Source: Sediminispirochaeta bajacaliforniensis DSM 16054 (GTDB lineage Bacteria; Spirochaetota; Spirochaetia; DSM-16054; Sediminispirochaetaceae). Taken from it: a stretch of 64,000 nt of DNA. Positions within the stretch are counted from its first letter, which is position 1. The number at the start of each line of letters is the position of its first letter. Location of the stretch: positions 124,001-188,000 of the forward strand of contig NZ_KB899412.1 of assembly GCF_000378205.1 (NCBI RefSeq). Direction: 5' to 3'. A model generated the notes under the pieces. That model had not been told where the DNA came from and did no database searches. It saw only the letters and a list, made by a program, of their open reading frames with translations. Positions 50,540 to 58,519 of the stretch are shown here, one piece after another. The position numbers and the translations under genes were made by a program.

Positions 50540-52498
50540 TCAGGACTCATATACACTTAGCGTTTCGGCCGTCTCTTCCCATCTTTGTGAGAGGACCTGC
50601 AATTCCCGGTCGTTTTTTTCTATAAGAGCCTGAACATCCCGTACACTGATCGGGTCGCTATACACTTCGGGGCGTTCCAGTCGCACCTTCAGCTCTCCAG
50701 CCTTGGACTCAAGCCTTTCAATTTCGGACAAAAGACGTTCTTCTTCCCTTCTCAGTTCCTTTACCATATTTTTTATGCGTTTTTCCTCTTCCCAGCTCAG
50801 CTTTCCTTCTCTGGGAATCTCTTCTTCTTGTTTTGAAAAGGGAGGAGAGACAATATTTTGTGCGGCAGCTTCCCCATCGGCAGTTTCCTGCTCTTTACGC
50901 CAGAGATAGTATTCATAGTCTCCCGGGAAATTTCTTGCACACTCTCCCGCTGTAAGTTCGATGACCCTTGTTGCAAGGCGTTCGATAAATCCCCGGTCGT
51001 GAGAGACGAAGATGACCGTTCCCTCATATTGCCTAAGGGCATCAAGAAGAACATCTTTGGAATGAAGGTCGAGATGGTTGGTAGGTTCGTCGAGAATGAG
51101 CAGATTATGGGGTTGCAGTAGGAGTTTCATGAGAGAGAGCCTGCTCTTTTCTCCACCGCTAAGAACCTCGATTCGTTTGTAGATATCGTCACCCCGGAAC
51201 AGGAAGGCCCCCAATAGATTTCGTAGCTGCGGAATGATGGGGATAGGCGCGCTGGCCTCCATCTCTTCTATTACCGTGGCCGTCGATCCTGCAAATTCCT
51301 CGCGATCCTGGGCAAAATAACCAATACTTACGTCGGTCCCGTATTCGACCGAGCCCTCGTAATGGTGGTCGATCCCTGCAAGGATACGCAAAAGGGTACT
51401 CTTTCCTGCTCCGTTAGGACCTGCGATGACCACCTTTTCTCCCCGTAAAAGCAGTAGATCGAGTTGCTTAACGACAAGATGCTCTCCGTACCCCTTATTG
51501 AGCCCTCCGATCCGTAACATTTCCTTACCCGAGTGGGGAGGAGGGGGAAAGGAGAAATGTATCTTTTTAAGGGTTTCCGGGATCGTTATGCGGTTAATTT
51601 TCTCAAGCTGCTTGACGCGGCTCTGGACCAACTTTGCCTTGCTTGCGTTGTAGCGAAACCTGGCGATGAACTCTTCCAGCTTTGCAATCTCTTCCTGCTG
51701 CTTTTCCCAGGCAGCCATCAACGATACCAACTCTTCCTTTCTGACCGCTTCGTATTCGCTGTAGTTGCCTCGGTAACGCTTTAAATTTCCGTCGAACACC
51801 TCCACAACTTCCTTGACCGTGGCGTCAAGAAAGTAGCGGTCGTGACTGACCAAAAGAACTCCACCTGGGTAATCTTTCAGGAATTGCTCCAGCCAACCCC
51901 GTGCTTCAAGGTCCAGATAGTTTGTCGGCTCGTCAAGAAGTACTATATGGGGACGCCCAAGCAGTACTTTCGCGAGGGCTATGCGCATCTGCCATCCGCC
52001 GGAAAAGGTTTCGCAAGGCGCATCAAACTGATCCCGTGAAAATCCGAGACCGATCAGGACCCGCTCGATGGCTTCGAAACGACGGTCGTAATCTTCTCTG
52101 ATAAGTTCTTCGACAATTGCGTGGTGCTCTTCCAAAATCGTTTTCAGGCCGGGATCGCTCTCATCCGATGAGGCAAGAAGTTCTTCCAGCTCTTCTTTTC
52201 GATGGATTTGAACAAGATGACGTTCAAAGGCCGTCTCCGCTTCGTCGATAAGGTTTCTTCCTTTATAGAGAAGCCCCGATTGCGGCAGATAGCCGATTCG
52301 CATGCCCCTTGAAGCAATAACTCGACCGCCGTCCGGGGTGATGTCGCCGCAAATGATCTTCATAAGCGTTGACTTTCCGCTTCCGTTCGCTCCCGTAAGA
52401 GCGGTACGGCTGTATCCGTCGAGGGTGAGAGTCACATCCCGAAGGATATCCCTATCGCCAAAGGCAAGGGATATCTCCGAGAGTTGAAGAGAAATCAT
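50540..52498 (-). CDS. ABC-F family ATPase
   Basis: Cytosolic twin-ATPase of the ABC-F group, which acts on ribosomes. First domain: GANGSGKST, FSGGWQMRIALAKVLLG, LLDEPTNYLDL; the linker between domains (P-site tRNA-interaction motif region) is coiled; second domain: GPNGAGKSTLLRIL, LSGGEKSRLSLMKLL, LDEPTNHLDL. A C-terminal coiled coil follows (KRIKNMVKELRREEERLLSEI). 652 aa, close to YheS/Uup. AGGAG 4 bases before the ATG, one base after the upstream stop. Confidence 0.9.
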   Translation of the reverse strand: MISLQLSEISLAFGDRDILRDVTLTLDGYSRTALTGANGSGKSTLMKIICGDITPDGGRVIASRGMRIGYLPQSGLLYKGRNLIDEAETAFERHLVQIHRKEELEELLASSDESDPGLKTILEEHHAIVEELIREDYDRRFEAIERVLIGLGFSRDQFDAPCETFSGGWQMRIALAKVLLGRPHIVLLDEPTNYLDLEARGWLEQFLKDYPGGVLLVSHDRYFLDATVKEVVEVFDGNLKRYRGNYSEYEAVRKEELVSLMAAWEKQQEEIAKLEEFIARFRYNASKAKLVQSRVKQLEKINRITIPETLKKIHFSFPPPPHSGKEMLRIGGLNKGYGEHLVVKQLDLLLLRGEKVVIAGPNGAGKSTLLRILAGIDHHYEGSVEYGTDVSIGYFAQDREEFAGSTATVIEEMEASAPIPIIPQLRNLLGAFLFRGDDIYKRIEVLSGGEKSRLSLMKLLLQPHNLLILDEPTNHLDLHSKDVLLDALRQYEGTVIFVSHDRGFIERLATRVIELTAGECARNFPGDYEYYLWRKEQETADGEAAAQNIVSPPFSKQEEEIPREGKLSWEEEKRIKNMVKELRREEERLLSEIERLESKAGELKVRLERPEVYSDPISVRDVQALIEKNDRELQVLSQRWEETAETLSVYES

Positions 52499-52499
52499 A

Positions 52500-53810
52500 T
52501 TACTCCTGTTCCTTGAAAAAAGCCATCACCAGCGGAGAGAAGGAGACTTTTTGGACGATGTTCTTCTCCACACTTCGCTGGTCGATGGTGGTAAGTCTGA
52601 GCCCCGATTCGTTGAGGGTGTAGAAAAAGAGCAGATTTTGTCCCTGATCAAAGGTGAGATTGATAACGCCGTCATACTTCGATGCCACCTGAGACCCAAG
52701 GAAATAGTCGAAGGAAAAGGTCCCCTTGTCACCGCTGTCTGCCGGTATCACTTCTGGACTCAGGCGCTGCTTTCCCGTCCACTCAAAGGTCGCGTCTTCG
52801 TGAAACTTGAGGGTTCCATAGGCTGAGCTGCGATATTGAATCGGATACTCTGCTTCGGTGAAACGGAGGACCTCATCGGCTCTGCGTTGTCGTTCGTTTT
52901 CTATGGCCGTGGTGATATCGTCTTCCGGAATAAAGACAAAACGTTCACTGCTGTTGTTACCGTCAACCGGGAATGTAGCGGCAAAGCTATTCTCTCCAAA
53001 GAAGTTGGCCGATAGGCCGCTTCCTATGAAGACGTAGCTGCCCCCTTCGGTATATTCGATAGATTCATAGGAGAATGTTCTGTTTCCGCTCGGAAGCCTC
53101 ATTTCGATACTCTTTTGGGCAAGATCCGGGAAAAAACCGAAGCGGGGAGAAAATCTTTCGAGAACAATTTTGTTGCTTCTCATCATTTCCCTGAAATATT
53201 CGGGACGATAGGCTCTCGAAAGGGCTTCTTTTACAAAGGCAAGTTCCGGCGACACTTTTTGGCTCGGTCCCGTTCTTCCGTCGTATGCCTCAAGATAATG
53301 GTCGAAGCAGTATCCCATGGTGCCGTCGTCGGTAAGTACCTTGTACCAGTGGCCCTCGTACTGGCCCACGCTATCCTGTTGATTCTCCTGATCGATGATT
53401 TTCATCTCCTGGCCCAACCGAAGTACATAAGCCCTCTCCGACTCGATATCCGGCTCCTGTCTGATCGCAAGCCTGTCCCGCTGACTGACGGCAAAGAGAT
53501 GAATGAATGGTTCGTAACGACCTTCTTCGGCAAGGGCTTCATCTTTTTTCTCAAAAAAGCCGATTCGCCATTCGTCGGTGCTCCATCCTTCCTTGTGTCC
53601 ATCGACTTCGAGCGTATAACTTTTTTCGATGCCTGATTGTCTCAGGATGGGGAGCATGCTTCCGTTCGGAACCAGACTTTCGTCGGGACTCCAATATACA
53701 ACGCCATAGCCAATATAATTACTTCCGCACCCGCTCAAGAAAAGCAGTGCAAACAGGAACGAAAGGGTCGTACCAATGACGACCCGTTTTCTTAACGTAC
53801 AGTTTCTCAT
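52500..53810 (-). CDS. SH3-domain lipoprotein
   Basis: A 436-aa predicted lipoprotein: signal with lipobox LFLSGC, mature Cys at about residue 28. A bacterial SH3 domain spans about residues 110-170 (DRLAIRQEPDIESERAYVLRLGQEMKIID, GHWYKVLTDDGTMGYC, in parts). The rest (about residues 200-430) includes FAATFPVDGNNSSERFVFIPEDD and a beta-rich C-terminus of unknown function. Its strong leaderless-type promoter lies in the end of the gene transcribed before it. Confidence 0.8.
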   Translation of the reverse strand: MRNCTLRKRVVIGTTLSFLFALLFLSGCGSNYIGYGVVYWSPDESLVPNGSMLPILRQSGIEKSYTLEVDGHKEGWSTDEWRIGFFEKKDEALAEEGRYEPFIHLFAVSQRDRLAIRQEPDIESERAYVLRLGQEMKIIDQENQQDSVGQYEGHWYKVLTDDGTMGYCFDHYLEAYDGRTGPSQKVSPELAFVKEALSRAYRPEYFREMMRSNKIVLERFSPRFGFFPDLAQKSIEMRLPSGNRTFSYESIEYTEGGSYVFIGSGLSANFFGENSFAATFPVDGNNSSERFVFIPEDDITTAIENERQRRADEVLRFTEAEYPIQYRSSAYGTLKFHEDATFEWTGKQRLSPEVIPADSGDKGTFSFDYFLGSQVASKYDGVINLTFDQGQNLLFFYTLNESGLRLTTIDQRSVEKNIVQKVSFSPLVMAFFKEQE

Positions 53811-53817
53811 GCAGGTG

Positions 53818-53846
53818 ATAGTAAACGGAGAGTGGGCTTACGTCAA
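53818..53846 (-). promoter_or_regulatory. Promoter of the SH3 lipoprotein gene (leaderless type)
   Basis: On the - strand: TTGACG (53846-53841), 17-base spacer, TACTAT (53823-53818), 7 bases to the ATG at 53810. The -35 overlaps the stop codon of the upstream gene. Best example of the pattern. Confidence 0.65.
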
Positions 53847-54712
53847 TGTTCGTTGCAAATAACGGCAATTCTTCCCTTTTCGATCAAGCCGATGTTATGG
53901 TCGTTTGAAAGTATTTGCCCCGAAGCCTCGGAGGTAACGACCATATCCGTCGTATATCTGCCGTACAACTCTCTTGCAGTGATTCTCAGCGGGGTTTGAC
54001 CAACTCTGCTTTGAGCTTCTTTCATTTGTTCGGGTGAAAGGTAGCGCACCATTCCCTGAGTCGAAAGAATATCGGGATCAACCATCGAGCGATCGATAAC
54101 AGGGTTCATTTCTTCGTCGAAGATCCTTGGAAAGAGCCCTCTGCGGAGGCTCGATGCAGTAAAAAGCCCGTGGACCGGTAGCCTGTCTTCAACATAGATG
54201 AGAATTCCGGTATATTGAGCGCCCGGATCGAGGCTTATTTTTCGATTCGGGGGATAGGCGACAGTGTGGTTGATAAAAAGCCTTACAATCTCGGGATATA
54301 CGTGAAGCTCGAAACTGCATCTCCATGAGGAGAGATCGGTGGTATAGTGACTTTCCTGCCGTTCGGCTGTTTGTGCCAGCGCGGTCAATTCACTTCTCAA
54401 ATCAGGATTTTCTTCTATTGCATCCCCTATTGTTGTGCTGCTGTCGATGGTTATCGAAAGCAGTGTATCAAGAAAAATAGAGGGGAAAGCCCTATCTATT
54501 TTCCGTTCCATCTGTTTTCTTGTTGAAGGAAGAAGGGGATCCTGTTCACCTATCGGCAGCTCGATTTTCCATTGAAGAATCCCAAGGCCCCAGTCGTTTG
54601 TGAAGGTCCAGCTGCCGGGAAAGGAAGCCGAGCTTGTTACGGGGGCCGCAAAAATCGAGACGGGAAGTATGCACAAGAGGGATAGGAATGCTTTGATCAA
54701 CAGTTCTCTCAC
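53843..54712 (-). CDS. Secreted hypothetical protein
   Basis: A 289-aa exported protein: signal peptide LLIKAFLSLLCILPVSIFAAP. The mature part has no motif I recognise; it holds an aromatic-rich N-terminal region (GSWTFTNDWGLGILQWKIEL), KISLDPGAQYTGILIYVEDRL and a C-terminal DMVVTSEASGQILSNDHNIG. Start is the GTG at 54712: AAGGAG lies 9 bases upstream, and the signal peptide begins there; an upstream TTG (54745) overlaps the transglycosylase gene. Confidence 0.7.
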   Translation of the reverse strand: MRELLIKAFLSLLCILPVSIFAAPVTSSASFPGSWTFTNDWGLGILQWKIELPIGEQDPLLPSTRKQMERKIDRAFPSIFLDTLLSITIDSSTTIGDAIEENPDLRSELTALAQTAERQESHYTTDLSSWRCSFELHVYPEIVRLFINHTVAYPPNRKISLDPGAQYTGILIYVEDRLPVHGLFTASSLRRGLFPRIFDEEMNPVIDRSMVDPDILSTQGMVRYLSPEQMKEAQSRVGQTPLRITARELYGRYTTDMVVTSEASGQILSNDHNIGLIEKGRIAVICNEH

Positions 54713-54725
54713 CTGTTGCAACTCC

Positions 54726-56102
54726 TTAATTGATCTCGGGGACAAGAAGTCTGTGTCCGGGATAGATTGTATCGGTCATCGCTATACCATTCTTCTGCGC
54801 GATAGCCTCCGGTGTGGTCCCGTATCGTTTTGCGATTGCCCAGAGCGTTTCCCCCTGATCCACGGTATGGACACCGGTAAAGTCGGCCAGTTCCTCTTCG
54901 GATACCATTGACCGGCTGCTTTTGTACGGCCCTGTTTCCCGTATTACCGGGACAATAAGGCGGGAACCGATGCGAAGGCGTTCGGGTACAATCCCCGGAT
55001 TGCTTGCTATGATGGCGGAAATTGGAATACCGAAATGGGCGGAGATGGCATAGAGTGTGTCTCCATCCCCGATGCTAAGCACCGTATAGTGCATCAGTTC
55101 CGCAGCATCCCTTCGGGTCAGCGCCTTTTTTACTATATCGGCCTGATCAGCCGGAACCTTCAGCGCATAATCTCCTCGTGAGGGGGGTGTCACCCCATAA
55201 AGGAGTTCGGCATTGCCCCTTTCAAGCAGATCCAGCTCTATCCCCGTACTTTCGGCAAGCAGTGGGAGGGAAATCTGGCCGCTGATAGGTACTTTACTCC
55301 ATTCTATCGGTTCATCCCATGAAATTCGAAAACCGTAACGACCCGGATGCGAGGCGATCGCCGCCACGGCAAGAAATTTCGGTACATAGCGGATTGTTTG
55401 GCGCGGAAGCAGGCCCCTGCGGGATAGTTCCCAAAAATCCGAGGTTCCCGCCGCAGCAATGGTTCGCTGTACCTTTCCTAAACCGCAGTTGTAGGCGGCG
55501 AGGGCCAGGAGCCAGTCATTACCGAGTATCCGATAGTTATAGCTAAGCTTATCCAATGCCGCATCGGTACTTTTCCAGAAATCCCGCCGGTCGTCACGCC
55601 ACTCGTCTACAACGATAGGGTAGGGCTCGATGCTGTTGAGCATGAATTGCCACAGGCCGACGGCCCCGGAACTACTAACGGCCCTTTCCCGGAAGGCCGA
55701 TTCGACAACCGGCAGATAGAGCAACTCGGGAGGTAGGCCCTTTTCCTCTATTCGCTTTGCGATGTGAGCACGGAAGGGAAGGGCACGATTCAACACCCGA
55801 TTGAGAAAATCTCGTCCCTCATCCTTTGTGTAATAGACGATATACTCTCCTACTAGTTTTCTCTTACCGATATCCAGGGTGAAACATTCCTGTGAACGGT
55901 GCCCTTGACGCGGCGGGGGGATGTGGAACCTCGCTTCATCGATGTTCTGATTGGCATTGATTTTACCGTTACGCGGAGGAAGAAAGGGAGCTTCCTCTGC
56001 AGCCGTAAAAGCAAAAGAAGAAAGGAAAAAAAGAGGAAGAAGAAAGAGGAAAAGAGGAATTGGTTCCCTTCTCCGGTAATCGCCGTTTTTATCCCGTTCC
56101 AT
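54726..56102 (-). CDS. MltD-like lytic transglycosylase with two LysM domains
   Basis: Cleaves peptidoglycan glycan strands in the periplasm. Signal peptide (PLFLFLLPLFFLSSFAFTAAEE), then the SLT domain: catalytic Glu in LPVVESAF, AVGLWQFM, ALAAYNCGLGKVQR, RYVPKFLAVAAIA. Two LysM repeats end the protein (YTVLSIGDGDTLYAISAHFGI and HTVDQGETLWAIAKRYG). Start chosen as the ATG at 56102, the third of three consecutive ATG codons, because CGGA is then 6 bases upstream. Its 5' end overlaps the previous gene by 14 bases. Confidence 0.9.
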   Translation of the reverse strand: MERDKNGDYRRREPIPLFLFLLPLFFLSSFAFTAAEEAPFLPPRNGKINANQNIDEARFHIPPPRQGHRSQECFTLDIGKRKLVGEYIVYYTKDEGRDFLNRVLNRALPFRAHIAKRIEEKGLPPELLYLPVVESAFRERAVSSSGAVGLWQFMLNSIEPYPIVVDEWRDDRRDFWKSTDAALDKLSYNYRILGNDWLLALAAYNCGLGKVQRTIAAAGTSDFWELSRRGLLPRQTIRYVPKFLAVAAIASHPGRYGFRISWDEPIEWSKVPISGQISLPLLAESTGIELDLLERGNAELLYGVTPPSRGDYALKVPADQADIVKKALTRRDAAELMHYTVLSIGDGDTLYAISAHFGIPISAIIASNPGIVPERLRIGSRLIVPVIRETGPYKSSRSMVSEEELADFTGVHTVDQGETLWAIAKRYGTTPEAIAQKNGIAMTDTIYPGHRLLVPEIN

Positions 56103-57201
56103 CATCATTCCGCACAGCCGATCCCGTAAAGGGTTTATCGCCGAAATAAATTCCGGCCCATTCCCATCTGCCATGAATTTCGGGATCGGCCGGAAAATGG
56201 ATCTTACGAAAGTAAAGATACCAGGTTCGGATTCGATAAGACCATCCGCTGGTCCAGAGATAGGCCTCCTGACTGTTTGAATCGGCGTCAAGCTTTGTTT
56301 CGTAGTGTATTCTTTGCGTCATAAAACCGCCGAGTCCCGCCAGAAACTCCGTATCGGCAGGAACCTTTTCCTGTTCCCAGCTGACGGCGAAAAAATCTAC
56401 CTTTGCCCTGTATTTTGCAAGAAGCCTCGGATTACGGACCCTGATGGCGTAGGTCACCTTTTCAACCAAATCGTCCAGGGTTTCTGCGGTCCAATCCTTA
56501 TTTTTGTATTCGTAAAATTCGACGATGGGCCGAACCTTTGCAATTGCATTGGGAACACCGGGAACCTGACTCTCCGGGTATTGAAGAAACTGGCGGTAGG
56601 CCTGCATGGAGAGGTCCCATTCTCCCAGCTCTTCATATGCCTTTGCCAAATAATAATAGATGGGGCCCTTATCGATTTCTTTTTCAAATCTGCTGAGCAG
56701 CTCCTTATAATAGGAGACCATGGCATCGGCTGAGCCGCCGGTTTCGATCAGGTTCGTGAGGCAAAGGTAGTGGACCGATTTTCCGCGTACCAGAAGATCG
56801 GAATAGTTTCTGAGGATTCGTTCATAATAGTGGGCGGCAAAGGGTGTGGCCCCGTTTTGTTTATACTGTTGTGCTACAATAAGAAGATAGTAAGCATTGA
56901 AGGGATCTTTGGGATGTTTTTCGACGTAGGTCGTTAAAAAAAGGTTGAGCAATTCCCGGTGAGGGGTACTGTTCATCACCTTAACAATCTCCTGGATGAG
57001 AATGAATCTGTTTTCCGGCGATTCTTCATCTTCCAGTGCCGTGAACAACTGTTTAAGTTCATCTTTCTGATCCTCGGAACCTGTCAGATAATGGTACCAT
57101 GCAGGTTTGTGGAAGAGCGACGAAACAATATCGCCGTAAACCGTGGCGGTAGGAATGCCGATGATGAGGACAGAAATTAGGAAAACTAGCGCCCTTTTCA
57201 T
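56089..57201 (-). CDS. Exported TPR-repeat protein
   Basis: A 370-aa exported protein: signal peptide ALVFLISVLIIGIPTATVYG, then helical repeats of TPR type (PFNAYYLLIVAQQYKQNGATPFAAHYYERIL, GPIYYYLAKAYEELGEWDLSMQAYRQFL in parts). The C-terminal third is not TPR (WEQEKVPADTEFLAGLGG, IYFGDKPFTGSAVRN). It starts the long - strand run. The ATG at 57201 has no ribosome site and follows a TTGCAA/TACCAT promoter at 9 bases. Confidence 0.78.
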   Translation of the reverse strand: MKRALVFLISVLIIGIPTATVYGDIVSSLFHKPAWYHYLTGSEDQKDELKQLFTALEDEESPENRFILIQEIVKVMNSTPHRELLNLFLTTYVEKHPKDPFNAYYLLIVAQQYKQNGATPFAAHYYERILRNYSDLLVRGKSVHYLCLTNLIETGGSADAMVSYYKELLSRFEKEIDKGPIYYYLAKAYEELGEWDLSMQAYRQFLQYPESQVPGVPNAIAKVRPIVEFYEYKNKDWTAETLDDLVEKVTYAIRVRNPRLLAKYRAKVDFFAVSWEQEKVPADTEFLAGLGGFMTQRIHYETKLDADSNSQEAYLWTSGWSYRIRTWYLYFRKIHFPADPEIHGRWEWAGIYFGDKPFTGSAVRNDDGTG

Positions 57202-57210
57202 TTCGCGACA

Positions 57211-57240
57211 ATGGTACCATGTTCCAGTCGGGGTTTGCAA
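57211..57240 (-). promoter_or_regulatory. Promoter of the TPR gene (near-leaderless)
   Basis: On the - strand: TTGCAA (57240-57235), 18-base spacer, TACCAT (57216-57211), 9 bases to the ATG at 57201. Confidence 0.45.
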
Positions 57241-57262
57241 GCCGCAGGGCTTCTGGTAGACT
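57235..57262 (+). promoter_or_regulatory. Promoter of icd
   Basis: The palindromic TTGCAA (57235-57240) also serves on the + strand, 16-base spacer, TAGACT (57257-57262). The ATG follows 26 bases later with GGAGG in the leader. Confidence 0.4.
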
Positions 57263-57288
57263 TGTCGATACATTTCTTGGAGGCGTGA

Positions 57289-58503
57289 ATGGAAGAAAAG
57301 ATTACTATGTCCGATGGAACATTGCGGGTTCCCGATTTCCCTATTATTCCCTTTATCGAAGGGGATGGAATCGGCCCGGATATATGGAAGGCTTCGGTCC
57401 GTGTGTTCGATGCTGCGGTTGAAAAAAGCTATGGATCAAAACGTTCGGTCGCATGGAAAGAGGTTCTTGCGGGAGAAAAGGCTTTTAACAATAACGGCCA
57501 GTGGCTTCCTCCTGAAACGGAAGCTGCATTGCGGGAATATCTTGTAGGCATTAAGGGCCCTCTCACCACCCCTGTCGGGGGCGGTTTTCGCAGTCTTAAC
57601 GTAGCGATTCGTCAGCGGCTTGATCTTTATGTCTGTCTCCGTCCTGTGAAACATTTTCCGGGAATCCCTTCTCCCGTAAAGCGTCCCGAATTGATCGATA
57701 TGGTGGTGTTTCGCGAGAATACCGAAGATGTATATGCCGGTCTGGAGTTGAAGGCGGGTGAAGAAAAAACGAGCGAACTGATCTCGTTTTTGAAAGAGCA
57801 TTACGGTTGGAATATTCGCAGTGATTCCGGAATCGGTATCAAGCCGATCAGTAAAACAGGTTCCAGGCGACTCATTCGTGCCGCTATCACCTATGCCCTG
57901 GAGCAGGGCCTGCCGACGGTTACTCTTGTACACAAGGGTAACATCATGAAGTTTACCGAGGGAGCCTTTCGAGAGTGGGGCTATGAGCTGGCTCGGGAAG
58001 AGTTTGCGGATCGTATTGTCACCTGGGACGATATCCCCGACGGCAAGGTTCCTGCGGGAAAGGTATTGGTCAAGGATGTTATTGCAGATGCTTTTCTCCA
58101 GCAAATCCTGACGCGACCGGCCGAATACGACGTTATCGCCACAATGAACCTCAACGGTGATTATATGTCGGATGCCCTTGCCGCTCAGGTCGGAGGTATC
58201 GGGATTGCGCCGGGAGCAAACATCAATTACGAAACCGGTAATGCCGTTTTCGAGGCAACACACGGAACGGCACCCAAGTATGCCGGCATGGATAAGGTAA
58301 ATCCCTGTTCGCTCATGCTTTCCGGTAAGCTGATGTTTGAGTATATGGGTTGGAAAGAAGTTGCCGAACTCATCGATAAGGGAATAACAGGGGCCATCAT
58401 GGCCAAAACAGTCACATACGATTTTGCACGATTGATGGAAGGGGCCGTCGAAGTGTCGACCTCTCTTTTCGCCGATAATGTTATTAAGCATATGAACGAC
58501 TAA
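57289..58503 (+). CDS. icd: NADP-dependent isocitrate dehydrogenase
   Basis: Oxidative decarboxylation of isocitrate to 2-oxoglutarate. [27 protein letters not shown] with the Ser that AceK phosphorylates in E. coli, [41 protein letters not shown] metal Asp, [11 protein letters not shown] and [21 protein letters not shown] and the Lys/Tyr near it favour NADP. 404 aa. GGAGG 5 bases before the ATG. It stands alone among TCA genes here. Confidence 0.95.
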   Translation: MEEKITMSDGTLRVPDFPIIPFIEGDGIGPDIWKASVRVFDAAVEKSYGSKRSVAWKEVLAGEKAFNNNGQWLPPETEAALREYLVGIKGPLTTPVGGGFRSLNVAIRQRLDLYVCLRPVKHFPGIPSPVKRPELIDMVVFRENTEDVYAGLELKAGEEKTSELISFLKEHYGWNIRSDSGIGIKPISKTGSRRLIRAAITYALEQGLPTVTLVHKGNIMKFTEGAFREWGYELAREEFADRIVTWDDIPDGKVPAGKVLVKDVIADAFLQQILTRPAEYDVIATMNLNGDYMSDALAAQVGGIGIAPGANINYETGNAVFEATHGTAPKYAGMDKVNPCSLMLSGKLMFEYMGWKEVAELIDKGITGAIMAKTVTYDFARLMEGAVEVSTSLFADNVIKHMND

Positions 58504-58519
58504 GTTCGGGAATACAGGG

